The notes under the pieces were generated by a model. That model was not told the origin of the DNA. It saw only the letters and a program-made list of their open reading frames with translations, and ran no database searches. This document shows positions 33,929 through 45,566 of a DNA stretch of 64,000 nucleotides, piece by piece; position 1 is the stretch's first letter, and each line of letters begins with the position of its first letter. This DNA comes from Coniochaeta sp. PMI_546 (lineage: Eukaryota > Ascomycota > Sordariomycetes > Coniochaetales > Coniochaetaceae). The DNA lies in the NCBI GenBank assembly GCA_021432605.1, contig MU271144.1, positions 2,228,606-2,292,605 of the forward strand, given 5' to 3'. The translations under genes and the position numbers were made by a program.

Positions 33929-35368
33929 GACGGCCTTGACTGCTGTGTAAGTGATTGGGAGGCAGGTGCTTAGGATACAAAGGGGGTAAGTTGTGATTGT
34001 TGATCTGATGGGATTAATACCGATGAGGACGATATTGAGGATGAAGAAGAAGTCCAACTGTCAGTTCTGTTGGTGTGTCGCAAAGGAAGACTAAATAACA
34101 TTATCAGAGCATCAGTCCATGAGTCTCTACTATGCTTACTTAGGCCTGGACATGGCTCCTCCGGCGCAGCATCCTCCACCTCACGTCGCTTCTAGAACAC
34201 ATAATCACGAGAATGCGACCTCGTTCTCTTGTCTGGACACTCTTGGCCCATTTCCTCTCGCTTCTACCTGTTGACCGAGTGCCCGGAGTGGCAAACTCGA
34301 GGCCTCGCTGTGGCACAACGGATCCAGATCCGACGGAGAGTTAGGGACGTTGGCTTGAACGGTCCGTCAGACCCCTATCTGATGTTGGCCCATCATAGAC
34401 CTGCAGCCCACTGCTACCTACCCACACTCCGAAATCTCATCAGAGGAATGATCTCATTGACCCGCGGTGTGATCGGAAGTCGGACACAACGTCAGTTTAA
34501 ACTTTTGCTGCTCTATTTGCCTATTCCAGGGGTATCTACCATCCCTACCCGTACTTCAAGTCAAAAATAGAAGTCAGAATGACATTGCGACTGTGACCTC
34601 AATCAAAGAAAACCTCTGCCTGTACTCGGGGTTGTCTCATGGATTTCCAGGAACGTGGTATTCACTCAATGTATATGTCGTCGCGGCTGAATGGCTCCCC
34701 CAGGTTTCCAAGAGAGACGTTCTTCCACATTCGGTCCCGGAGTTATATTGCTTATTTAGTGTAATATAAGCGAATTCCCAACACGGTCTTCTGCGTCCTT
34801 GGCTCAGAATCTGTAGGGGGCAGAGAACATGCTGTCAGAAGTTCTTGCGCTTTCTAGCTGTTGAGAAGGCACTTTGAACGGGTAGTGTGAGGTAATGGGA
34901 ACGATCCTATCTCCCACAGCCCGTCGTAAAGCCTCTCCTCCTGAGGTATGTTCTTGGCCTTTGATCTGTGTTTCCAAAACGGGAGTCTGGACACGTAAGT
35001 GGGAGGACGGAGGACGGATTCCAGCACCTGAGTTACCCAAGGGAGTAAGTATCCCCCAAGGTCAATAAGCGACGACTAAGGTACCACAGGAAGTACGTGT
35101 ATGTACAGTGATACAGGGTGGCCCGTGCTCAATACCCCATTGACAGTTTTGCACATGGCAAAAGTAGAACGCAATTCCAGATACGGACTAGCGGTGTCTC
35201 CCGAGCAACAATCCCACTTTGTTTTCTTTCGAGATGCCCTGCCTTCAAACACGCGCGTGACAACTTCCGTGCAGAGCATTAAAAGTCATCAGCATTCGCG
35301 ACAGATACCAAATATCACCACTCTCGCCTACACACTTCGGCAAACTAAACCCCGTAAACACCGCAAAC
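33929..35368. other. 1.4 kb region without a recognisable gene
   Basis: Upstream of both the secreted-protein gene (-) and the Nuf2 gene (+), so a divergent promoter region. Open frames at 34229-34570 and elsewhere have no domain. No motif was singled out. Confidence 0.4.
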
Positions 35369-36816
35369 ATGGCCTACAACCCCCGAATGTCCATCCTGCC
35401 CGCGGCGCAACAACAGAACCGCTCGCGGAAAAAAGAAGAAGAAGCCGACGCCTTCATGCGTCTGCCCGACAAGGAGATCGTGGGCTGCATAACCGACATA
35501 GGCATTCCGTTTACCGTCGCCGACCTCCAGAAGCCCAACCCCCTGCAGGTGCAGATGATCTTCGAGTGGTTCGCCGAGCTCCTCCTCAACGCGACGCGCG
35601 AGACGGTCGACCCGGCCATGCGCGCCGCCGCCGAGGACGTGCTGGGCGAGAACGGCGACCTGCTGATGCCGGCCGACACGCGCAACCTGATGGGCTTCTA
35701 CGTCTCGCTCAGGCGGCTGCTGCTCGAGTGCGGCATCACCGACTTCAGCTTCACGGACCTGTACAAGCCCACCCACGACAGGCTGGTCAAGATCTTCAGC
35801 TACCTGATCAACTTTGTCCGCTTCCGCGAGAGCCAGACGGCCGTCATCGACACGCACTTCAACCGCGCCGAGACGACCAAGTCGCGCATCGAGACGCTGT
35901 ACGGGGACAACCAGGACATGGAGGCCAGGCTCGAGGAGATGCGCGGCAACCGCCGGCAGATGGAGGTGCTGGTGGCGGAGAAGACGCGGCGGAACGAGGA
36001 CCTGAAGAAGCGGCTGCTGGAGCTGCGCAGGAACCAGGAGAAGGTCGCCGCGCGGCTGGAGGAGGCGAAGGCGAGGAAGGGCGAGCTGGCGGCGCGGCTG
36101 GAGGAGAAGACGGCGGCCAAGCTGTCCCTGAAGCAGGAGAGCGCCAAGCTGCGGCCGTACGTCATGCAGAGCCCCGGGGCGCTGCAGGCGAGCCTGACGG
36201 AGCTGAGCAACGCGCTCAACGCGGACAAGGCGCACATCGACAGCCTCGACCGGCGGGCGAGGGCGCTGCAGATGTCGACGGACTCGTTTGCGGTCGTGTC
36301 GAGCGAGGTGGCGGGGTGCATCAAGCTGCTCGACGAGATCGCGTCGGAGCTGGCGAAGGAGGAGGAGGAGAATGCGAAGAATGCGAAGCAGCGCGATGCG
36401 CTGACCGAGAGGGGGGCGAATGTGAGGGAGGTCGAGAGGACGGAGGCGTTGCTGCAGAGGCAGCTGGCTAAGTGGGCCGAGCGGACGGAGGCGCTGCGCG
36501 AGCAGAGCTCGGAGAAGGCGGCGAGGGCGAAGGAGAAGATGGAGGAGTTGAGGGCGGTGCATAAGAAGTTGACGGAGGAGAGGGGGGAGAAGGGGAAGGA
36601 TATCGAGAGGCGGAGGGTGAGGATTGAGCAGACGGAAAAGAAGGTGAGTCTGCGTCGTGACTGGCTTTTCTGTTTCTTGCGAGTGCTAACGCGCGTGACT
36701 AGATGCTCGATCTCAAGGAGAACATTGAGAATGAGGTGCATGCGGCCTACGACGAGTACCTGAAGATGGAGTCTCACATCAAGCTCTACATCACGGAGAT
36801 GGAGCAGGCTATCTGA
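35369..36816 (+). CDS. nuf2: Nuf2, Ndc80 kinetochore complex subunit
   Basis: Two exons (35369-36643 and 36703-36816) encode 462 residues. Nuf2 pairs with Ndc80 in the outer kinetochore and helps bind microtubules. The N-terminal calponin-homology-like domain spans roughly residues 25-165: [28 protein letters not shown] is split in the family by conserved hydrophobics, followed by [11 protein letters not shown] and [20 protein letters not shown]. From about residue 170 to the end it is coiled coil, rich in Glu, Lys, Arg and Ala with heptads. The second exon supplies the last 37 residues ([15 protein letters not shown]). The total length matches fungal Nuf2 proteins. The splice donor is GTGAGT. 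Nuclear location is expected. Confidence 0.95.
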
Positions 36817-37025
36817 CATTGGCTGGGGATCTGGTCGGTTGTATCACGCTTTAATGTCTCGTTGGGGGGTCAGGATACCATTGCAAGGCGTTTGGTGTTA
36901 TGTGTTGGTTTATTCGCTAGAGCAGTCAGGCATGGATGGTGGGATATGGTACTGTAAGATGCACTTGACCGAATGGATCGACTCTTGAGTCCTGGTTTCT
37001 GATATTGCGCAACGAGAATTTGGAT

Positions 37026-37880
37026 TCAATGAGTTTCGTCATCGACTGGGACTTCTCTCGGTGCATCCCACGGCCCTTGCTCAAAACCGAACCACCGACT
37101 TAATACTCTCCTAACAGAGACGGTCCTCCCGATCCATCCGCTGCCTGCTTCATCCTGATCACGCACGGCAGCTCTCCTCTCTGCTCCGCTCAGCATCGGC
37201 ATCTCTTCGCCCAAGACGGCCTCCGAATTGCGCACTTGCTCATCCCAGTCCAACCTAGGCTCAACTATGACAGCTCGCAGGGTGGCCTGTCGAGCGGCCT
37301 CGACGAGTGTTGCAGCACTGTTGCTCAAACCTTGGGCGCTCCATTCACTAGTGTCGCGATGCAGATCCAAGAAGCCATATAGAAGCAGAAGAGGGGCAGT
37401 CTCGGTCTTGCGTGCGAAAGTGCTCGCCGCAGCCGCCGGGGGTGCCTCGACGGTCTTGGGATCAGGCGGCGGGAAAACTGTGAGCCAGGCTCGGAGATGT
37501 GACACGCTGGGCACGTAGACGACGCGGATGTGTTTCGCAATGGCGACTCGGTGGATAGAGTGCTGCAGTAAGGGTGAGATCCAGGCCGGAGGTTCGTCCG
37601 GGATTTCTGGCATGACGGACATGTCTAGGTCTTCATCCACAGCGGCATCTGGTCCTCTGGCACTGTGGCTATCTCGTTCTTGCTGTTCGTCTTCCTGCGC
37701 CTGCGGATAGCCAGGGTTATACAGCCTCATTTCACGGCTGATATCCTCGCTGAGAGCGACGTCGAACTCCTGTTGCGTCGTGCAGATGACGAGTGTGGTC
37801 GGATGGACGCATTGCGACGAGACGTAGATGGCCAGCTCGGACGGCGTAGCTGGCGAGAGGAAGACTGGCGCTATAGACAT
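37026..37880 (-). CDS. conserved-looking protein of unknown function
   Basis: Single-exon frame of 284 residues starting at MSIAPVFLSPATPSELAIY; an upstream extension has no ATG. It shows alternating hydrophobic strands and helices (TTLVICTTQQEF, HIRVVYVPSVSHLRAWL, LLLLYGFLDLH, LRAVIVEPRLDW), suggesting an alpha/beta fold, perhaps RecA-like. No Walker motif is present, so a non-ATPase RecA-like or pseudo-enzyme is one possibility, with low certainty. An acidic linker lies near residues 85-110. No signal peptide or transmembrane segment is evident. It converges with Nuf2 and diverges from AP-3 beta. I do not recognise the family. Confidence 0.7.
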   Translation of the reverse strand: MSIAPVFLSPATPSELAIYVSSQCVHPTTLVICTTQQEFDVALSEDISREMRLYNPGYPQAQEDEQQERDSHSARGPDAAVDEDLDMSVMPEIPDEPPAWISPLLQHSIHRVAIAKHIRVVYVPSVSHLRAWLTVFPPPDPKTVEAPPAAAASTFARKTETAPLLLLYGFLDLHRDTSEWSAQGLSNSAATLVEAARQATLRAVIVEPRLDWDEQVRNSEAVLGEEMPMLSGAERRAAVRDQDEAGSGWIGRTVSVRRVLSRWFGFEQGPWDAPREVPVDDETH

Positions 37881-38341
37881 GGCTGGCCAGACCTTTATCT
37901 CATATGACCACAATCGACGAGCCAAGACACACGCCAGACTCGAGATGAAGCATTGGATGAATGTCTCGTGGCGCTCATCAGACTTCTCCCGCAGCAGCCA
38001 TACTTCGGATTGGCGACACTACTAGCATATTATATTGCCCGGATCTTGTATTTCAATGTTGAGAATCAATACCTCCATTTAGGAAACTTTGATGACTGAA
38101 GCGGATGATAAAAGAGCTCGATGTCGCATGCTCTTCATATTGACTCGCATAAAACGATTGAGATGAGCTTCTAAATACATAAAATACATATTATCATTAC
38201 CCCACCATGCACGAAGCTCCCAAAGCACCTTTATGCAGTTATGCAACCCGGCCGATAACGTCACCGCATGCGACACCAAGATCCGGAACCGAATCCGCAT
38301 AAACACGCCAACCGTGGATGTTAGGCTATAGCAGGGCAAGG
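37881..38341. promoter_or_regulatory. divergent promoter region, unknown gene and AP-3 beta
   Basis: A 461-base divergent region. It is more A/T-rich than its neighbours, with repeated AAATACATAAAATACATA near 38175-38192. No specific site was assigned. Confidence 0.45.
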
Positions 38342-40928
38342 ATGGAGTCGATATCCCGAATCTCGTCCCTCCTAGAGAGCGGTAAGCAACGTGTCATGTC
38401 CATTCCAGGCTGGGTGTGCAAATGCTAACCACCAACGACGCCGCCATGCAGCACGAGAACTCACCCTCGATGCCGCCTCAGCAGCCCGGAGTAGCTCCAG
38501 GGGTATTTCGAAGCCCCTCGACCGCGGCCAGATCAAGAAGCTCCTTGATAGCCGCAATGAACGCGAGGTCTTGGACGGACTGCGGCGGGTCATCTCTGTA
38601 TGCCCCCTCTACTCTCCTCTCTATTGCATCACAATAGTTCGTCGCTGACCACCGCCATCGCAGATGATGTACCGCTTGCAAAAGACCTTACCTTACTTCT
38701 CTTCCGTCGTCAAGAATGTCGCATCCTCAAACCTCGAAATCAAGAAGCTGGTTTACATATACCTCACCCACCACGCCGAGCAGGACCCCGACATGACCCT
38801 GCTATCCATAAACACAATCCAGAAATCGCTGTCAGACTCCAACCCCCAAGTCAGGGCGCTGGCTCTGAGGACAATGTCGAATATCCGTGTTCCAGTCATC
38901 AGCCAAATCGTCTCCCTCGCGATCAAGAAAGGAGTGGGCGACATGAGCCCCTACGTCCGCCGCGCCGCTGCCTTAGCCATACCGAAGTGTTACCGCCTTG
39001 ATCCCGGCCAGCTGCCGCAGCTGGTGGACTATCTGTCCGCCCTTCTGGCAGACAAGCAGTACTACGTCGCAGGAGCCGCCGTCACGGCCTTCATGGAGGT
39101 GTGCCCAGAGCGGCTGGACCTAATACACAAGCACTACAGGAGCCTCATCAAGAAAGTGGTCGACATGGACGAATGGAGCCAGCTGTCGACCCTCAAACTA
39201 ATGACAATATATGCCCGGAAGTGCTTTCCGCGCCGGACCAAGTCCGCGCAGAGCGCGAATAAATCCGCCGATCTTCAAGACTTCTACGCCGAAAACGGCC
39301 GCCCCCAAGTCTCCACCGATGGCGACGTCGTCCCCATTTTAGACCCCGACCTCGAGCTCCTCCTGAACGCGATCAGACCACTCCTCCAGTCCCGCAACTC
39401 CGCCGTCGTCGTGGCTGTAGCCCGCGTCTACTCTGCCGTCGGCACGCCAACCCACCTCCAGCACGCCATCGGCCCGCTCATCGCCCTGCTGCGCGGGCCG
39501 CAGGACATCCAGCAGATAGCCCTCTTCAACATCGTGTCCATCTGCCTCGACGCCCCGGCCTCCTTCGTCCGCTACGCGCCCCACTTCCTGATAAGGGCGA
39601 CCGACACCCACCCGATCTGGGAGCTCAAGCTCGAGCTGCAGACGCTCATCTTCCCCCACGCCCCGCCGGCCACCAAGTCGCTCATCCTCAACGAGCTGGA
39701 GCACTTCTCCCGGGGCACCACGGACAGGGTCCTGGTCAGGGAGGCCGTCCGGGCCATCGGGCGGTGCGCCCAGGCCGACGCCGGGACGGCGCCCAGGTGC
39801 CTGCGCCTGCTGCTCGGCCAGATCACCAGCCTGGACGGGACGCTGGCCGCCGAGAGCCTGACAGTCATACGGCACCTGATCCAGCAGGACCCCGCGGCGC
39901 ACGGGACCACGACGGTGGTCAGGCTGGCGCGGAACCTGGACAGTGCCGCGGACCCGCGCGCCAGGGCGACGATTGTCTGGCTGGTGGGGGAGTTTGCGGG
40001 GCTGGGGAACGGGGGGGAGGATAATATCGCTGCGGACGTGTTGAGGATCCTGCTCAAGGGGTTCGCGGACGAGGCTGAGGTGGCGAAGAGGCAGATTGTG
40101 CTGCTTGGGGCGAAGGTGTATCTTCACTACCTCAACCGCGTGAGCGGGGAGGGGGCGGCTGCTGGTGTGCCGCGGGGGGAGGGTGAGGGGGAAGGTTTCG
40201 GGGAGGCGGTGCCGGGGCAACCGAAGTTGTTGGAGGAGGATGATCATCCTATCGCCAAGTTGTGGCGGTATGTGTTGGCTTTGGTGCGGTATGATACCTC
40301 GTACGATCTGAGGGATAGGACGAGGGTGTACAAGGCGCTGCTGGGCGTGCCGCAGCTGGCGACGCTGATGCTGCTGGCTCCTAAGCCGGCGCCGCAGGCG
40401 CCTAGTCCGAGCGAGACGAGGAAGGGGTTTGTGCTCGGGAGTGCGGCGCTGGTTCTTGCGGATGGTGGAGTTGGGGTGCATGGACTCAGAGGCTATGAGC
40501 CGCTTCCTGAGTGGGTTAGGGAGGGGGAGGAGCCGGACCCTAGGTTGAGGGAAGGGGAAGTGCAGGGCGGGGCCTCGTATGCGACGGAGAGGAAGGCGGT
40601 GGGTGTCTCGGCTGCGGAGAAGCTGGATGGTATGGCTGGTGTGTCTACGGGGTCGGGTTCGGGTACCGGGACGCCTGCAGGGAGGGCAAACGGGGCGGCT
40701 CCTGGTGTCGGGGCCAAGACGTTGGATGACTGGCTTGCTGAGGGGGATGGTGGCGTCGAGGAAGAGGAGAGCGAAGAGACTGAGGAGGAATCGGAGGAGG
40801 AAGAGGGAGATGATGAGGAAGAAGACAGCGGTGAGGGGGAGGAGGATGAGGAGGAGGTGGAGGATGAGGAGGAGGAGGAAAGTGAGGACGACGACGAGCG
40901 AGCTGAAAATGCTCGACTTGTGAGTTAG
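38342..40928 (+). CDS. apl6: AP-3 adaptor complex subunit beta
   Basis: Three exons (38342-38381, 38452-38597, 38664-40928) encode 816 residues. AP-3 sorts cargo from the Golgi or endosomes to the vacuole without clathrin in many fungi; beta is a large subunit. The short first exon gives MESISRISSLLES, joined in phase to ARELTLDAASAARS. The adaptin N-terminal solenoid follows: LDSRNEREVLDGLRRVIS, NVASSNLEIKKLVYIYLTHHAE, DPDMTLLSINTIQKSLSD and PYVRRAAALAIPKC. The C-terminal part ends in a long Glu/Asp-rich hinge (about residues 745-810) and the protein stops there, without a folded ear domain. Similar short-tailed fungal AP-3 beta proteins are known. All joins restore family sequence. Confidence 0.93.
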
Positions 40929-41166
40929 GTGGCGGCTGATCGCAAGGGTGTAGAGCCCAAAAGCCCCGGCGCAAGAGCCGAATTGAGATTACCTGGATAG
41001 CCAGAACCTCGCCTTCGCATCGTCTTCACCGTATGTCACCATCTTGAGGTTGCTCTCCTTTCAAACCACGGGATGCAACAACACCTGGTCGAACTCAACA
41101 ACTGATTTGACTAATAATTTGACATTGCTACGTCTTCAGCCATATTACTATAAAATGAGGTCATAT

Positions 41167-43102
41167 CTAATGGGCATAGGTGACCATCCCGCCATCCTTC
41201 TCCGTTTCCAGCTTGGCAGCCGTGCTGCTGTTCCGCGCCTTCTCGTCCACCCCTTTCGTGGTGAAGGCCGCCGTGATGGCCACAGCACCAAACGCGATAG
41301 CGACCAGGTAGACAAGCTTGTACGCCTCAGAATTTGCCTCTTTCACGGCATACTGCACGGCGCTGATAGTCGCGTTGGTGATGCCCGGCACCTTACTGTA
41401 CGCCGCCGCCGTGTTGGCAGTCGCCGCCGTCAGGAGCGCCGACTCGGACCCGTTGAAGCCGGACGACTTGGCGGCGGACTCGACCCAGCCTGGCAGAACT
41501 TGGGTGTATCGGCTGCTCTGGATGGACGTGTAGATGGCCGTGGCGATGGCGCCGCCGATGAGGCGGAAGGTGCTGATCAGGCCCACTGCAACGCCGATGT
41601 CGGTTTGATCTTCGAGGTTGAGGGAGACGATGCCGAAGGACAAGGGCGAGGGGGGCAGGTTGACGGTCGAGACAAGGATGACTGTCGCGATGGCCTGGGC
41701 CTTTGAGTCGATGCCCACGGACGCCAGGGAGCCGATAAGGGCGGTCTGCAGGACCATGAAGGCGATCAGCTGCCAGCGCTCGTGCTTGATCCACGGCATG
41801 ACGCCGACGCAGTACCAGCCTGCGATGATGGTGCCGAAGGAGACGAGGTTTGCGTAGACGCCACGGATGATGGGCTTATCTTGGGGCACCCAGAGGAGGC
41901 CCGACTGCCGAGGCCAGATCCTTGGAACAAGTGTCAGCGACGCTCTCATGTATGGAAGTGGTGGTGTTTACTTACACGTTCATGCTGTAGTACAACATGC
42001 CGGCGACAAAGCAGACGACCAGGAAGGAGGTGAACTTGCGCCACTGCACAAACAAGTGCGGAGGCAAGATCGGATACTTCAGCGGCATGTATGCCTCCCA
42101 GAATCCCAACGCAATGAAACACACGAATCCGACTATCAGAGGACCGACGACCCAAGAGCTGTTCCAGGGGTGCATGCCGCCACCCCAGTTGAGCGCGAGC
42201 AGGACCAACAAACACCCAGCGGTGAATAGCACCAAGCCGACATAGTCAATCTCCTTGATCAGCTGCCACTTTGTCTTGTGGTCGTCCTCATGCTTGGTTT
42301 TGAACGTCGGCGGATGGTAGAAGAAAAACAGCATGACGGCCGTGACTGCCTCCCACGCAAAACACCACCAGTAACAGCTCCGCCAGCCGGGCTTCGTGTA
42401 GGCGATGAAGACGTAGCCGATGATGGGGGAGAAGGAGCTGAAGTGGTTGGCCAGGATCATGACGCCGAGAGTCTTGAAGCGGTCCTTGTTGGGGACCAGC
42501 TCCTGGGCGCACGCGAAGCACATCTCCTGGAAGCCGCCGCCGACGCCGAAGATGATGCCGCTGACGATCATCTGGTTGATGCTCTGGCCCGTCGCACCGA
42601 TGATGGCCCCTACTGCCGCGGCGCAGGCGCCGAAGAGGAGGAACCAGCGACGGCCTGCTATGTCGGAGAGGCGGCCGCCTATGGTAACGATCACGGAGGC
42701 GCCGAGATTCCAGCTGTGTGTGGGGGTTATATCAGCGGCCTGGCTTGGGATGGTGCGATGTGAGCGGATCGTAGCTTACCAGATGCTGATCCAGGGGTAG
42801 CGAGTGTCCGGGCCGAGATCAGCATTGATGTATGTCAAGACGGCGGCCGGCATCAGCAGCGTGAACAGGTAGCTCTCATACATGAGGATGAGAGCCTTTG
42901 ATATTCCGTTAGTCTATGTTACTTTGAGCTGGAAGAATGTGGGTTGACGCACCAACACTGCCATCTTCGTCTTGAAGGTGATCTTGCCATCTCCCTCCTG
43001 GGCCAGTGCCTTCTCGGTGTCGGAGGAGAAGTTCTGGTCGGTGGCTTCAATGGTGTCAACATTTGCGTCGTGACTCGACGACTTCTCGAGCTCGATTGTC
43101 AT
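41167..43102 (-). CDS. TRI12-type major facilitator transporter
   Basis: Four exons (42953-43102, 42780-42895, 41976-42713, 41167-41920) give 585 residues. The pattern is that of the fungal TRI12 MFS family with about 14 membrane segments. These proton-driven carriers export toxins or metabolites, or move siderophores and other small molecules. The N-terminal 50 residues are hydrophilic. The MFS loop motif between segments 2 and 3 is present as GGRLSDIAGRRWFLLFG. Other conserved parts are GVGGGFQEMCFACAQELVPNK and FHHPPTF-like FYHPPTFKTKHEDD. The C-terminal half has SFRLIGGAIATAIYTSI-like segments. It is probably in the plasma membrane. It shares a divergent promoter with an SDR gene and begins the candidate cluster. 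The substrate is unknown. Confidence 0.9.
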
Positions 43103-43850
43103 TGTTGCTCGCCTATGGGGCTGGTGTGAGCGGTGTCCGTTTGGTTGTCTAAGTCTAAAGCAGCTTCCAGCTGGATTACGAGGTACTGGATAGGACCGGC
43201 AGATGTAACCCAACTTGAAGCTTATCAACCCGAGGCCAAGGCTGAGGGACACATCTCGGCGATCATGTCGGCAGAGCCTTATAGTTATACCCAGTCTAGT
43301 TCCATATGGTATCCCCTCTGTAACCCACACCTACCCCGGATCTACAGCAGGCCATGGGTTGCGTACCCAGTTCCTCGTTTCCAAGCTCCTGGATCAGAAC
43401 CCCCCCTCTGGGAATTTCTCACTATTGAGGGGTGGGCTGCATTAGCGCATCCTGGGGAAGAGGATCGGCACGAGGTCTTGGAATGAGCAGAAAACGGATA
43501 TGTCTAATGAATCATTAGCTTCCTCAGCTAGCACGCTGATTCACAGCACCCGTCGGGAACCTTTTGGCTGCGGACACGAAAACCCCCGGCCCTGGGCTTG
43601 TGCAGTCGTACGTTCAAAATGAGGGGGAGTCACAGGAGGTCAAGTTTGTGCAATGGTCGGGAAAACAGACCCTTGGAAATCTGGCACTCCGTCCCATTGT
43701 ACGTTAACTTATCAGCAACTATGCGGACATGTTTCCAGCATCCATGTATTCGTACTCTGGGGAAGAGGCCAAGTTCTACATTCAACCCGACCTTGGCCAA
43801 TCTCATTGAAGTCTGAATAAGTCAACTTCCACCCAGTCTCATCAGCCGCC
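43103..43850. promoter_or_regulatory. divergent MFS/SDR promoter region
   Basis: A 748-base region between two divergent start codons. It carries the palindromic cluster element at 43504-43518. No other gene is seen. Confidence 0.6.
43504..43518 (+). promoter_or_regulatory. bZIP-like palindrome CTAATGAATCATTAG
   Basis: A 15-bp element symmetrical around its central A. The inner ATGAATCAT is one central base different from the Gcn4 site ATGACTCAT. Twelve bases, TGAATCATTAGC, recur in two other promoters of the same cluster. The protein that binds it is not known; the local bZIP is the natural candidate. Confidence 0.55.
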
Positions 43851-44708
43851 ATGTCCAACCAACAGTTCGCCACAAAGGTCATAGCCCTGACCGGCGGCGC
43901 TTCAGGCATAGGCCTGGCAACGTCCCATCTCCTCGCCAGCCGTGGTGCAACCCTCTCCATTGCCGATGCCAACGGTGCCGCTCTCGATGCCGCAAAGTCA
44001 GCGATAGTATCAGCCAACCCCAACACCAAGATTCTCACCACCGTGCTCGACGTCCGTGACGCTGCCGCCGTCGATGCGTGGATGGCCGAAACGGAGTCGA
44101 CCTTTGGCCGCGTCGACGGTGCGGCCAATCTTGCTGGCGTGATCGGACGGAGTATCGGACATGGTACTCTGGCAGAGCAGGATACGGCGGAATGGGACTT
44201 CATCATCGGTGTTAACCTCACTGGTGTTATGCACTGTCTTAAGGCGCAGTTGAACCGCGTGACGGATAATGGCAGTATTGTCTGTGCTAGCAGTATTGCC
44301 GGATTGCAAGGGCGGGCGAAGAACGGTGCTTACTCTGCCAGCAAGCATGGTGTACTTGGTTTGACGAGGAGTGCTGCGAAGGAGGTTGGTGTTCGCGGTG
44401 TTAGGGTCACTGCTGTTTGCCCGTGAGTTGATGCTTTATTCCGTGTGTGGACTGCGAGCAACTTGACTGACATTGGGAATAACAGGGGACGGATAGACAC
44501 ACCCATGGCTCGTAACGCCGCGCAAATCGCCGGCAAGGGAGACAAGGAACTTGGAGCGAAGCACGAGAAGAGCATGATTGACGAGGTGGCACTCAAGCGC
44601 AGTGGGAGAGCTGAAGAGGTTGCCCACCTGATCGCCTTCCTGCTCAGTGACGAGTCGACGTACATCTCAGGCAATGCAATCAGTATTGATGGGGGTTGGA
44701 ACTGTTAG
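43851..44708 (+). CDS. classical short-chain dehydrogenase/reductase
   Basis: Two exons (43851-44422 and 44486-44708) encode 264 residues, the normal classical SDR length. The cofactor motif TGxxxGIG is TGGASGIG at residues 14-21. The catalytic residues fit: Ser in SIVCASSIAG, and Tyr and Lys in YSASKHG, with NLAG earlier. The C-terminal INxDGGWNC-like ending is SIDGGWNC. The splice joins AVCP to GRIDTPM, the usual region after the active site. These enzymes oxidise alcohols or reduce carbonyls with NAD(H) or NADP(H). It is divergent from the MFS gene and shares its promoter element, suggesting common control. The substrate is unknown. Confidence 0.92.
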
Positions 44709-45566
44709 CCTATGTACGACCAAATCACTAAGTCCATATGCAGTCAGCCTGAGATTGTAGCCGTTTTTCAGTGTTGAGAAAGGAGGTTCAATGGCCAATA
44801 TAGACTCAAGTCTTTTATGTCGCCTCATTTCCACGTCGTGTTTTGGATGTCATCTGTACTCATCGCTCAGGACCCGACATTGGCGTCCAGTTCCTCAATT
44901 ATCCATCAAACTGAACTGCAAAAGCTTAGACGACATCGAAGTCACCTTTGTCTGCTACGTATTTAAACCTGTTTACTCAGAGTCACATGAATGGGTCTCT
45001 TCACTTAGAGTCACCTACCGTTCCGATATACGGGATGCTACCCAGCACGGGACAGGAGTCTCGAAAGAATACACTGAATGAGTTGAAGATGTATCAAATC
45101 GAAACCGGCGATATACAGCTTGTCGGACAAGCGTTAGACCTAACAGACATAGCTATAAAGTGTAGATACCCATACAGTTACTCAGGGGGTCAACCCTAAC
45201 CCTGACCCGTAGTTGAAATTTTTCACCGGGATCGGCTCGCACTCCTCGCAAACACCGCTGTCTTTGCCTCGATCTGACTCGTGCGGTTGCCACTGACCAG
45301 GGGCATAACTCTATCTCAGCCTTACAGGATCTCGGAATGCGCTCGCCGGGGTAAGATCTGCTCCATCAGGGTAGCTGTGAGCCGATCTGTCGGGACGGTC
45401 GGGACGACATTGGCCACATTGAGGCTGTTTTTTTTTTTTACACATAGAGATTGTGCGACGACGTCCTCTTCCTCGTCTACTCCATAATGATACACTGCCT
45501 GCAACGCACTTCAGTCTTCCTATATACCTTTAAACAACCAGCGATACCAACGAATACCCACCCGTA
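44709..45566. other. intergenic, AKR promoter side
   Basis: About 860 bases. It contains AACCCTAACCCTGACCC near 45192-45208, a T run at 45428-45439 and TATATACC at 45521-45528, some 40 bases upstream of the AKR start. The shared cluster element was not found here. Confidence 0.45.
45428..45439 (+). repeat. poly(T) homopolymer run
   Basis: Twelve consecutive T residues lie in the AKR gene promoter region. Such runs are common in fungal promoters and can exclude nucleosomes. Confidence 0.8.

Noticed and set aside
35345-36562. 405-codon Leu/Arg-rich minus-strand frame
   Set aside because: Antisense shadow of the Nuf2 gene, caused by C/G-rich third positions and coiled-coil codons.
39339-40481. 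380-codon Arg/Pro/Gly-rich minus-strand frame
   Set aside because: Antisense shadow of AP-3 beta.
45192-45208. Telomere-like CCCTAACCCT
   Set aside because: Fewer than two full repeats, with no array or subtelomeric context; chance is likely.
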